From the NCBI RefSeq assembly GCF_943908415.1, contig NZ_CALTSY010000011.1, forward strand, positions 1 through 59,963: 59,963 nucleotides of DNA. Direction: 5' to 3'. The notes under the pieces were generated by a model that was not told the DNA's origin, made no database searches, and saw nothing but the letters and a program-made list of their open reading frames with translations. The stretch is from an uncultured Anaerococcus sp. Lineage in GTDB: Bacteria > Bacillota > Clostridia > Tissierellales > Peptoniphilaceae. Position 1 is the stretch's first letter. Each line of letters begins with the position of its first letter. The translations under genes were made by a program, and so were the position numbers. This document shows positions 26,918 to 35,089 of the stretch, piece after piece.

Positions 26918-27965
26918 GCAACCTTTCTAAACTAAATTCTTTTGGTAAAGAATTTAGTTTTGATACTAGGATAATCCTTAGATTTTTAATTTCAGTTTCC
27001 TTTGAAATTATATAATTCATCAAAATCTCAGGACCATAGGTCATAGATTTTGCTTTTCTAGAATAGTCCATTTGGTGATCATCTATAGATTTTTCTAAGT
27101 CTAGTAGATTTTCATCCATAGACTTATCATTATCTATAGCATTTACTAAATATTTGTTGATGTTTTCATTAGAAAGTTTTACAACTATTTGATTTATATC
27201 TACTGCATAAAAATCATCAAATCTCTCTAAATCTATATAGCCACCATCTATTAAGGCATCTTTTAGGTCATCTAAACTTCCGTCTTGAGCCTTTATACGC
27301 ATAAGAGTTTTGACATTGATTAAGTCAATACGCTCTTTTGTATATTTAGTTAGTTCATCTAAGTCTATTTCTTTTGCATCTTTTAAAAGCTGCTCATAAT
27401 AATGCTTATCTAAAACGACATCAATATATCTTGGATTGTTAGTTTCTCTAAATCTATTAAGAGCATCTTTTGCATAATCTAGATAAGTGTCGTTTGGATT
27501 AACTGATTTGTTAAAAGGTTCATAACCTTCTATATCTAAGCTTTCTAAGAATCCTACATCTATATTATCCTCATCAGAAAGCATCTTTTTGATATAGGCT
27601 AAGTCTATATTGCCTACATCACTATATAAGTGAGCATAGGACTCATTTTGTACTATTTCCCTTACCATTACTTTTAGATTATGGAAATTGTATTTTTCCC
27701 TAAAGTATTGTAAAAGTTCCTTTTCACCTGAAGTGCTTTCTATGAGTTCATAGGAGTTTTTAAGTTCACTATCAAGTATCTTTTCATATTCTTCATCTCG
27801 GTTTAAGCTTTGGATAGCTTCTCTATAAGAAGAATCATTTAAGGCTCCTAGGACTTCTCCTAGGCTGTCATAGTCGTTTAATCTTTCTAAATCATTTCTT
27901 GTAAGGAGGTTTTTTTCATATAGTCTTGTTGAGATAGATCCACCTATATAGTTATCTCTATTCAT
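26901..27965 (-). CDS. ntpC: V-type ATPase subunit C
   Basis: A 354-residue V/A-ATPase subunit C (AC39/d family). This funnel-shaped protein connects the rotating D/F shaft to the membrane K ring. It is helix rich throughout with the family-typical N terminus (RLYEKNLLTRNDLERL) and C-terminal ILMNYIISKETEIKNLRIIL segment. It sits between subunits E and F exactly as in the Enterococcus hirae ntp operon. Confidence 0.92.
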   Translation of the reverse strand: MNRDNYIGGSISTRLYEKNLLTRNDLERLNDYDSLGEVLGALNDSSYREAIQSLNRDEEYEKILDSELKNSYELIESTSGEKELLQYFREKYNFHNLKVMVREIVQNESYAHLYSDVGNIDLAYIKKMLSDEDNIDVGFLESLDIEGYEPFNKSVNPNDTYLDYAKDALNRFRETNNPRYIDVVLDKHYYEQLLKDAKEIDLDELTKYTKERIDLINVKTLMRIKAQDGSLDDLKDALIDGGYIDLERFDDFYAVDINQIVVKLSNENINKYLVNAIDNDKSMDENLLDLEKSIDDHQMDYSRKAKSMTYGPEILMNYIISKETEIKNLRIILVSKLNSLPKEFSLERLREAYA

Positions 27966-27975
27966 TTAGCCCTCC

Positions 27976-28527
27976 TTAATTAAAAATTTCATCAGAAATT
28001 TGTTTTCTTATATTATCGATATTGTATTTTATTATTGAAGAAAATCTGTTATCGTATTCAATTTTGCCAGTTTTTACTACAAATCCGTCTTCTACTGTAT
28101 CTTCTGACACTTTAAGACCATTGAAGTCTTCACTCTTTAAGACATTCTTATGATTTTCAGATAGTAAAATCTCACCATTTTTGATATTTGATTTATTAAG
28201 TGTATTTTCGATGTATCTTTTATAATTATTTACATCTAGATTTCTCAAATTTTCTAGAAGTTCATCTACTACTCCATCGATCACTTCATTTTTTGCATTA
28301 ATTTCTATATCACGTGATTGTCTTTCGGCTGATACAGCTTCGTTTTTCTTTATAGTTTCTGCTTCTTTTTTTGCACTGTCTATAATGTCACGAGCTTGCT
28401 TGTCAGCTTCCATTTTTTTCTCAGTGATTATTTCATTTGCACTATTATTGGCTTGATCTAATATCTTTTGGCTTTCTGCATTTCCTTCATTAACAATTGA
28501 TTCTAATATTACTTCAAGATTATTCAT
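27976..28527 (-). CDS. ntpE: V-type ATPase subunit E (peripheral stalk)
   Basis: A 183-residue stator subunit. The N-terminal half (to about residue 95) is a long charged coiled coil with Ala/Glu/Lys repeats. The C-terminal half is a small globular domain ending in the GFVVKTGKIEYDNRFSSI-type block that contacts the A3B3 crown. It pairs with the small coiled-coil protein encoded by the first gene of the operon to form the EG stalk. Confidence 0.9.
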   Translation of the reverse strand: MNNLEVILESIVNEGNAESQKILDQANNSANEIITEKKMEADKQARDIIDSAKKEAETIKKNEAVSAERQSRDIEINAKNEVIDGVVDELLENLRNLDVNNYKRYIENTLNKSNIKNGEILLSENHKNVLKSEDFNGLKVSEDTVEDGFVVKTGKIEYDNRFSSIIKYNIDNIRKQISDEIFN

Positions 28528-28542
28528 AATCTTTTCCTAATA

Positions 28543-29016
28543 TTATGCGTTTAGTACTAGTAGTAGAGAGATTACAAAACCTAAGATTGCGTATAACTCA
28601 ACCATTACTGAGTAAACTACACCTTTAACGAATTCATCTTCATTTTTAGCTAATATATTTACACCAGCAATAGCTACTCTAGCTTGTCTTTGTGCAGAAG
28701 CATAACCAACGATTGCTACTGGAAGAGCTGCCATTAATAGGTATAAGCCTTTTTCAAAAGCTATAGCGTCTCCACCTGTAATTTGTTGGTAGATAAAGAA
28801 TCCAATTACGAATCCATAAAGTCCTTGAGTACCTGGTAAAAGTTGTAATACTAGGGCCTTACCAAACTTATCTGGTTCATCTACTGTTAATGCTGCTGTT
28901 GCCTCACCTGCCATTCCTACACCTTTTGCAGAACCCATACCTGATAATAGTGTTGCTAGGGCTGCTGCTAAAACTGCAAAAACTGTTCCACCGTTTTCAA
29001 TAAAAAATTCACTCAT
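28543..29016 (-). CDS. ntpK: V-type ATPase subunit K (rotor ring, Na+-type ligands)
   Basis: A 157-residue duplicated proteolipid with four transmembrane helices that forms the membrane rotor. It is very close to Enterococcus hirae NtpK. The residues that ligand Na+ there are all present: L60, T63 and Q64 in LLPGTQGLYG, Q111, and the ion-carrying E140 in MVELYAILGF. This argues for a Na+-translocating enzyme, though H+ cannot be excluded without experiment. Only the second hairpin carries the carboxylate, as usual for K-type subunits. Confidence 0.95.
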   Translation of the reverse strand: MSEFFIENGGTVFAVLAAALATLLSGMGSAKGVGMAGEATAALTVDEPDKFGKALVLQLLPGTQGLYGFVIGFFIYQQITGGDAIAFEKGLYLLMAALPVAIVGYASAQRQARVAIAGVNILAKNEDEFVKGVVYSVMVELYAILGFVISLLLVLNA

Positions 29017-30950
29017 TATTTTTCTCCTTTTCTAATGATATTTATAAAGTTTGTATCTTCAACCATCTCACGGAACTTTATTCCGCCACCTTCGTAGAAT
29101 TTATTAAACATTTCTACATAAATTAATCTTAGTGAGTGTACATAAGCTGATAAATATGATAAGAACATATTAAATAACTGGAATACTACAAATACTATGA
29201 TTCCTCCAATTAAGCCGCCTATACCACTTCCTGCCATCATTTTTACAATTAAGTTTACTGAGTAAGCTACGAAACCACCTGATAATACTAATGCCATAAG
29301 TCTTAAGAATGATACAAAGTCTCCAATCCATGAGGTTATACCATAAAGTTCATAAGTACCGCCAGCAATCCTAGCTCCCCAAGATTTGGCAGCTCGTCCT
29401 GCAAATAGAACGATAATTACCATACCTGCTATCATTATATATTTAGCTATAGGATTTTTAGTTATTACAAGAGCTATAGCTCCTCCTACTGCCATATACC
29501 AGCTTATTACATCAAAGAATAGGGCTGATGGTTGTCCATCACGTATTGCCATAAATCCTTTCACTCCAAGAGCAAAGAATAAGCTTATTCCACCTATGAC
29601 TAAACTTATCGTTATAAGTTCGTTGATATCTGTTGTGGTATCAATCCGGCCAAAAGGTACATCTACTATTCCACCAAAGAATGATCCAAAGATAAATCCA
29701 AACACACATGCTGATATGGAAATTCTAAGGAAAAGCCTCATGGTTTGCTCTGTTTTCTTTGGGAATTCTTTAAGCTTTAATCCAAGCAAGATTCCAATAA
29801 CTCCAAGCAGGCCATAGCCTAGGTCTCCTATCATAAAGCCTGTAAATATAGTATAAAATATAGCTATTACACCTGTTGGGTCCAACTCACTATATTTAGG
29901 TAGTGAATATGTTTCAACAACTGATTCATAAGGCTCTATAAGCTTGTTATTTTCTAAGATAATCGGAACATTCGGGTCCTCTTTTGAAGCTGGTATTACA
30001 TCTAGGATGTACTTATCTTCTAAAAGAGTATCTAGTTCGTTTTTAAATTCTTCTGTCATATCACTAGGTACATAACCTTCTATGACATTCATCTGACGAG
30101 TTTTAAGGAAGTTTTCACTAGAAGCTTCTTTTTTCCTGCAGTTTGTAATGTAGGATTGATAAACTTGTAAGTCTGGCAAGTATTTAGCAAAATCTTTTAT
30201 TTGATTTTCTACCGCCTTTATCTCATCATTTAGCTTATCTTCATCAGTAGATAAAGTAGTAAGATATGTACTTACCTTATCATCTGCAGTAATTTTAACT
30301 CTGGTAAATCCAAATTCCCTCAAAATTTCAGTAAATTCTTCTTTTGCATCTAGAGTAGAAATTGCAATCACATAATAATTGCCTTCTTTCTCACTCATCT
30401 TATAAACTAAGCATCCATCCATTCCACGTTCTGTAAGTGCCTCTTGGAGGTTATCATAAAACTTACTGGATATGGACCCAGCTTCAAAGAAAAATCTATC
30501 GGAATTATAAAGGCTATTTACGTCGATATCTATATCTTTCCATACAGATAAATCATTATATCTAACATTTAGGTTGTCACGATCTGTAACTAGTTTTTCA
30601 CGTTTGGTAATTAGATCTCTTAATTTCTCATAAATTAAATCAAAACCAAAATTAGAACCACGTTTGTTAACTTCATCAATTGTTAAATCACTCACCTTAG
30701 TATTAAGTTCTTCAGGTAAGTCTTTGCTATAATCCTGTATTGTATCAATAGCATAATTTACCTTATTAAGTGATTCGTCAATTTCAGCAAGCTTTTTCGT
30801 TTCCCTAACTTCAGTTAAGTAATCATCATTCTCGTCTAAAACCAAATCGTTAAAATGCACATAGTTAAAATCTTGCAATGTATCAAGTAGACTTTCTCTA
30901 TCAGAGTTGAAGCTTAGCAAGTTAAACTTATCCATTTTAACTATTGCCAT
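29016..30950 (-). CDS. ntpI: V-type ATPase subunit I (membrane stator)
   Basis: A 644-residue a/I subunit. The N-terminal cytosolic arm (1-about 340) is rich in charged helices that hold the peripheral stalks. The C-terminal half has about seven to eight membrane helices, starting near IFYTIFTGFMIGDLGYGLLG. The helix with R in FVSFLRLMALVLSGG carries the essential Arg of the ion path. It ends on the base where the ntpK ORF begins and overlaps the upstream small gene by 14 bp. Confidence 0.95.
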   Translation of the reverse strand: MAIVKMDKFNLLSFNSDRESLLDTLQDFNYVHFNDLVLDENDDYLTEVRETKKLAEIDESLNKVNYAIDTIQDYSKDLPEELNTKVSDLTIDEVNKRGSNFGFDLIYEKLRDLITKREKLVTDRDNLNVRYNDLSVWKDIDIDVNSLYNSDRFFFEAGSISSKFYDNLQEALTERGMDGCLVYKMSEKEGNYYVIAISTLDAKEEFTEILREFGFTRVKITADDKVSTYLTTLSTDEDKLNDEIKAVENQIKDFAKYLPDLQVYQSYITNCRKKEASSENFLKTRQMNVIEGYVPSDMTEEFKNELDTLLEDKYILDVIPASKEDPNVPIILENNKLIEPYESVVETYSLPKYSELDPTGVIAIFYTIFTGFMIGDLGYGLLGVIGILLGLKLKEFPKKTEQTMRLFLRISISACVFGFIFGSFFGGIVDVPFGRIDTTTDINELITISLVIGGISLFFALGVKGFMAIRDGQPSALFFDVISWYMAVGGAIALVITKNPIAKYIMIAGMVIIVLFAGRAAKSWGARIAGGTYELYGITSWIGDFVSFLRLMALVLSGGFVAYSVNLIVKMMAGSGIGGLIGGIIVFVVFQLFNMFLSYLSAYVHSLRLIYVEMFNKFYEGGGIKFREMVEDTNFINIIRKGEK

Positions 30951-31260
30951 CTTCTACAATCCTTTCTGTAAGATTATCAATAATAGTCTTAACATTTGAT
31001 TTATTAGTATTCATTATTTTTTTTGAAGCTTCTCTAGCACTTTGAAGGATAGGTTCCTTTTCAGCTTGAGCTTTTTCATTCGCTTCATCAATTAGGCTTT
31101 TAGCTTTGCTATTAGCATCAGCTATAATTTTTTTATATTCTTCATCTGCCGACACTTTGGCATCTCTTAGGATTTGAGATGATTTTTCTTTAGCATCACT
31201 GACACTACGATTTGCAGTATCTTCAGCCTCTTTGATTTTTATTAAAATATCATCTGCCAT
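30937..31260 (-). CDS. ntpF: V-type ATPase small stator subunit (NtpF/G-H type)
   Basis: A 107-residue, almost entirely charged coiled-coil protein and the first gene of the V-ATPase operon. Size and position match Enterococcus NtpF (subunit G/H), which dimerises with subunit E to form the peripheral stalk. Sequence conservation in this class is low, so identification leans on coiled-coil character and operon position. The ribosome-binding site is strong (GGGGGTG). Confidence 0.82.
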   Translation of the reverse strand: MADDILIKIKEAEDTANRSVSDAKEKSSQILRDAKVSADEEYKKIIADANSKAKSLIDEANEKAQAEKEPILQSAREASKKIMNTNKSNVKTIIDNLTERIVEDGNS

Positions 31261-31289
31261 TTTTCACCCCCTAGGTATCATCACTATAA

Positions 31290-31306
31290 ATTATACCCCA
31301 AATCAG
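31290..31306 (-). promoter_or_regulatory. Probable V-ATPase operon promoter with CTGATTTGGGG element
   Basis: On the minus strand CTGATTTGGGG abuts a consensus -10 TATAAT (31290-31295). The -35 region (TACTTA at 17 bp) is poor. The same upstream element abuts the pgi -10. The rest of the gap to the nrdB stop (31307-31521) shows no gene or hairpin I could support. Confidence 0.55.
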
Positions 31307-31521
31307 CCCTTTTAAGTAGTATTTTTCTTAATTTCATCAAATTTTTAACCATTGATTTATAAACACTATTAGAAATTAAAGCTGTTAATCAATATATATT
31401 ATTATTCAATTAAAATTTTAAATATTATATTTGTCAAATTTAGGTTTTTAGTTAAAAATAAACTGAACGCAAACTAGCATAAATTACACTCCGTTTATTA
31501 GCTTTATAATTATATTTTACT

Positions 31522-32580
31522 TTATAAATCATCCTCAATTATTGAAGATTTAGAGTATGCTGATACTTTTGCTTCAAAGAAGTCTGTCTTTACTTGATTA
31601 GGATCAGCGTATTCTTCTACCCATTTCATAGAACTTGGTACTTCTGTGTGGCCTTCGTATAGATTATCAAAGCCTAATCCCTTTGCTCTTAGATTTCCTA
31701 GGTATTTTATATAATCTTCTATCATAGTTCCATTTAGTCCTGATATATTATCACCGATAGCATATTTACCCCAGGCTATTTCTTGTTCTACACCTTCTTT
31801 AAGCATAGCTATATAATACTTTATATGCTCTTCTGTAAATAGGTCAGGTCTTTCCTTCTTAAGGTCGTTTATCAAAGATCTAAATAGCCATAGGTGGGTG
31901 TTTTCATCACGGTTTATATATCTAATTTCTTGGACTGTCCCAGGCATTTTACCATTACGTCCTAGGTTATAGAAAAAGGCAAATCCTGAGTAGAAGTAGA
32001 TACCTTCTAGGATATAATTTGCAATAAGAGCTTTCATGAAGTTAAACTCATCGTCTTCTTCTAGAAAGTCGTTATATTGATTGCCTATATATTCATTCCT
32101 ATGTAGCAAATGCTCATCATCTTTCCACATATAAAGAATTTTAGTACGCTCTTCTGGTGAGCATATTGTATCTAGGATATATGAATAAGATTGGGAGTGT
32201 ATTGACTCCTGATAGGTTTGAATTGATAGGCATAGGTTAATTTCATTTGCTGTTACATAGGTTTGTAGATTAGGCAAATTAGCTGTTTGGATAGAATCTA
32301 GATATGTTAAAAATGAAATAATCCTATCAAAGGCAAATTTTTCATACTCATCAAGCTTTCTATAGTCCTTTATATCCTGATTTAAGTTGATCTCTTCTGG
32401 TATCCAAAAATTATTCATGGCTTGGCGATACCAGTCACTAGTCCATGTATATTTTAAGTTATTAAAGTCGTTAAGATTGGTAGTATTTCCTTGAATGATT
32501 TTTCTTTTGGAGAGATCTACATCTCCGCCTTCATTGAAAATCCCACGTTTTTCAACTTCTTTTCTTTTACTTTCTTCCAT
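31522..32580 (-). CDS. nrdB: Ribonucleoside-diphosphate reductase, small (radical) subunit R2
   Basis: A 352-residue class I R2 protein that houses the metal cofactor and radical for deoxyribonucleotide synthesis. The six metal ligands are visible as D95, E125, H128, E192, E226 and H229. The radical Tyr position is Y132 (IHSQSY), so a classic tyrosyl-radical enzyme is plausible. The start is set at the ATG at 32580 with AAAGGAG 6 nt upstream; an in-frame ATG seven codons earlier would put the ribosome-binding site inside the gene. Its partner nrdA is 6.5 kb upstream on the same strand, which is an unusual separation. Confidence 0.93.
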   Translation of the reverse strand: MEESKRKEVEKRGIFNEGGDVDLSKRKIIQGNTTNLNDFNNLKYTWTSDWYRQAMNNFWIPEEINLNQDIKDYRKLDEYEKFAFDRIISFLTYLDSIQTANLPNLQTYVTANEINLCLSIQTYQESIHSQSYSYILDTICSPEERTKILYMWKDDEHLLHRNEYIGNQYNDFLEEDDEFNFMKALIANYILEGIYFYSGFAFFYNLGRNGKMPGTVQEIRYINRDENTHLWLFRSLINDLKKERPDLFTEEHIKYYIAMLKEGVEQEIAWGKYAIGDNISGLNGTMIEDYIKYLGNLRAKGLGFDNLYEGHTEVPSSMKWVEEYADPNQVKTDFFEAKVSAYSKSSIIEDDL

Positions 32581-32722
32581 TATTTTCTCCTTTGTCAACA
32601 TTTTATTTAAAAATAAAGCTTAACAAATCAAGCTATTATTTATTAATTGTTGCCTATATTTACTATACAAGCAAGCCACAAAAAAGACTATGTCAAGATT
32701 ATAATTGCCTATCTATTTAAGG

Positions 32723-32754
32723 AAAACAGGCATAAATTAAATTTATACCTGTTT
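32723..32754 (-). terminator. Terminator of the MMPL/heptad-repeat operon
   Basis: Minus strand: AAACAGGTATAAATTTAATTTATGCCTGTTTT, a near-perfect stem ending in a short T run, 20 bp after the stop at 32773. Confidence 0.75.
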
Positions 32755-32772
32755 AAAAACTAACTATAACTA

Positions 32773-35079
32773 CTATTTAATTTTTTCTATTATTCTAGAT
32801 CTTGTTTCAAAGTCATCAGTGCTTCCGCTGATTGAACTATTATCTTTTGCCATTTTTGACATTTGATCTAGTATATCCTTAACTTCTGTTATATCTCCTG
32901 TTTTTTCTGTAAGTTTGTCTATGCCCTCTGACTTATATTCTCTAAGACCGTTATCGAATTCACCGTATTTTGCTACATATGTGTCGCTACCTTCTTTTAG
33001 TTGTAGGGCACCATTCCTAAGTTCTAGAGCTCCATTATTAAGATCATTGATACCTTGTGACATTGGATTAATAGCTGTTTCATTAACATTTGCTAAAGCT
33101 GATAGGGCTTTTGATCTTTCTTCAAATTGAGAAAGTCCACCTGAAAGTTTTTGTGAACCACTTCTTAGTTCTGCTGATTTAGAATCTAATTGATTCACTG
33201 CACCTGCAAGTTTTTCTACTCCTTCTTGGTTTTGAGCTGTTCCAGCTTTTAGCTTGCTAGATCCGGCTTTAATCTTACCTGTAGCTTCATCTAACATTAC
33301 TATAGATTCTTGAAGTCTTGCTATGTCACTTTTTGAGAATCCTTCATCAATTTGAGCTATACCTGCTGATAATCCTTGGGATGCCTTGCTTAATTGTCCT
33401 TTAGATTCATTTAATTTTGCACTAAGTTCACCAGTTCCTTGGCTAGCTTGAGCTATACCTGCTGATAGTTCTTGTGAACCTGCTGATAATTCTCCAAGTC
33501 CTCCAGCTATACCTGCTGTAGCTTGGGCGCTTGCTTGAAGATTGTCAGCTTGTGCATATAAGCCTTGTTCAAGTTGTCTTAGTGTATATACTTCATCAGC
33601 ATATAGACCTTCCTCGTCCTTACTTTCAATGCTTGCTGCTAGTCCTTCTAAAGCACTAGCCTTAGCTGTTAAATCTTCCACACTTGCTCCAACACTTGGT
33701 GCGTTTTGTGCTGTTTGATTTAGTTGGTCAATGCCTTGGTTAAGGCTTGCTGATGAATCTTCGAGTTTATTTAAACCTGCATTAAGCTCATCTACACTTG
33801 ATACCATTGGTGTGATGCTTTGATCAAATTCATCAATACCAGATTTTAATCCACCTAGTGAATCTGTTAATTTGCCCATATCTTGATCGCCTGATATGGA
33901 TGAAGTTTTTTCTCTAAGTGTTCCTGTCGCTTGATTTAATTGTGCTATACCATCATCTAGCTCACTTGCTCCATTTTGAAGTTCTTGGGCACCATTAGTT
34001 AATTTTGACATATTTGAATTAACTTGACTTACACCTGCTGTGTATTGATTAACTCCATTGTTTAATTGAGCTCCACCATTGTTTAATTGGCTTACAGCTG
34101 ATTGGATTGGTTTTATTTTGCCTGGAAGTGTACTAAATGCAGATGATAATTGGTCAAAACCATTTTTAAGTTGACCTGTTCCATCAGCTAATTGACCAGC
34201 ACCTTGGCTTAGTTCTCCTATACCATTATTTAAGCTCTTACTACCTTCTTGTAATTGGCTTGAAGCATCTACTAGTTTATCAGCATTGCTGGTAAGTTGA
34301 TCTATACCATCACTTAGTTCATCTACAGAAGATAGGCTAGCTTCGTCTTGGAATATTTCGTTAGTTATTACAGTATAAACCTCTGTTGGTTCATAGTCTT
34401 TAATATCCATTTCAATTTCCATATTATCTTTAAACTTATCTAGCTTATCTTCTTCTAAAATTCCATCAAAGTTTTCTCTTAAGCCTGGTGTAAGTACTCC
34501 TGTAACTATTTGGTTTTTACCATCTTTTACAATCTTGGCATCTCCAGCATCTATATTGCTTACCTTATCAGAATCAAAGGTGATTTCATTAACTACTAGA
34601 TATGGTGAAAATACTTTCTTGTCTTTACTGTCTATTTTAGCATTTTCTGAAGTCTTATTAGTAGATTCTATTACTATTTTAAGATGACCTGATTTGCCTT
34701 TAAGGTCATCAAATTTAACTTCCTTACCATCTAGTATATATTTTACATTTACATCTACTGGAAGATCTTTATCTGTTTTTCCTTGGTAGTAAATGTCCTT
34801 ATCATCTGAATTCCAGTCGATATATCCATCTTTAGCTTCAACTTTCTCATCAGTTTCTAGATTTTTGATATCTTTTAAGTCTGTCTTATCTTTGATTTTT
34901 ACATTTTCATCTCCGTTAATCCAAACGGATACAGTCTTATCTTTAACCTCTCCGGAATCTTTTGTAACATAGATAGTTTCATTTTTTCTAGCTTGTGGTT
35001 CTGATGCATAGGCAACATTTGCCCCAAGTATAGAACTTACAGTCACTGCTGCAAGTACTTTTACAAATTTTTTTCTCAT
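32773..35079 (-). CDS. Secreted LxxG heptad-repeat protein (YhgE-type), MMPL partner
   Basis: A 768-residue exported protein. A Sec signal peptide (about 1-25, cleavage after VAYA) is followed by a beta-rich region (about 30-245) and then a long stretch (about 250-735) of xxxLxxG heptad repeats. There are more than twenty LxxG units such as LNNG, LADG and LSAG, predicted to form a very long coiled coil. YhgE/Pip-like and YdgH-like proteins carry such repeats. Unlike full YhgE there is no C-terminal membrane domain here. It is cotranscribed 10 bp after an MMPL exporter, so it may be the extracytoplasmic part of that exporter. Confidence 0.82.
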   Translation of the reverse strand: MRKKFVKVLAAVTVSSILGANVAYASEPQARKNETIYVTKDSGEVKDKTVSVWINGDENVKIKDKTDLKDIKNLETDEKVEAKDGYIDWNSDDKDIYYQGKTDKDLPVDVNVKYILDGKEVKFDDLKGKSGHLKIVIESTNKTSENAKIDSKDKKVFSPYLVVNEITFDSDKVSNIDAGDAKIVKDGKNQIVTGVLTPGLRENFDGILEEDKLDKFKDNMEIEMDIKDYEPTEVYTVITNEIFQDEASLSSVDELSDGIDQLTSNADKLVDASSQLQEGSKSLNNGIGELSQGAGQLADGTGQLKNGFDQLSSAFSTLPGKIKPIQSAVSQLNNGGAQLNNGVNQYTAGVSQVNSNMSKLTNGAQELQNGASELDDGIAQLNQATGTLREKTSSISGDQDMGKLTDSLGGLKSGIDEFDQSITPMVSSVDELNAGLNKLEDSSASLNQGIDQLNQTAQNAPSVGASVEDLTAKASALEGLAASIESKDEEGLYADEVYTLRQLEQGLYAQADNLQASAQATAGIAGGLGELSAGSQELSAGIAQASQGTGELSAKLNESKGQLSKASQGLSAGIAQIDEGFSKSDIARLQESIVMLDEATGKIKAGSSKLKAGTAQNQEGVEKLAGAVNQLDSKSAELRSGSQKLSGGLSQFEERSKALSALANVNETAINPMSQGINDLNNGALELRNGALQLKEGSDTYVAKYGEFDNGLREYKSEGIDKLTEKTGDITEVKDILDQMSKMAKDNSSISGSTDDFETRSRIIEKIK

Positions 35080-35089
35080 CCTTTTCCTC

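Noticed and set aside
32602..32720. A possible NrdR box or sigma-A promoter for nrdB
   Set aside because: TTGACA and TATAGT are present but 23 bp apart, and no clear NrdR palindrome was found.
33000..34330. Dense repeats suggestive of a CRISPR or satellite array
   Set aside because: The periodicity is the codon-level trace of the LxxG heptads of a secreted coiled-coil protein; unit sequences vary and there are no spacers.
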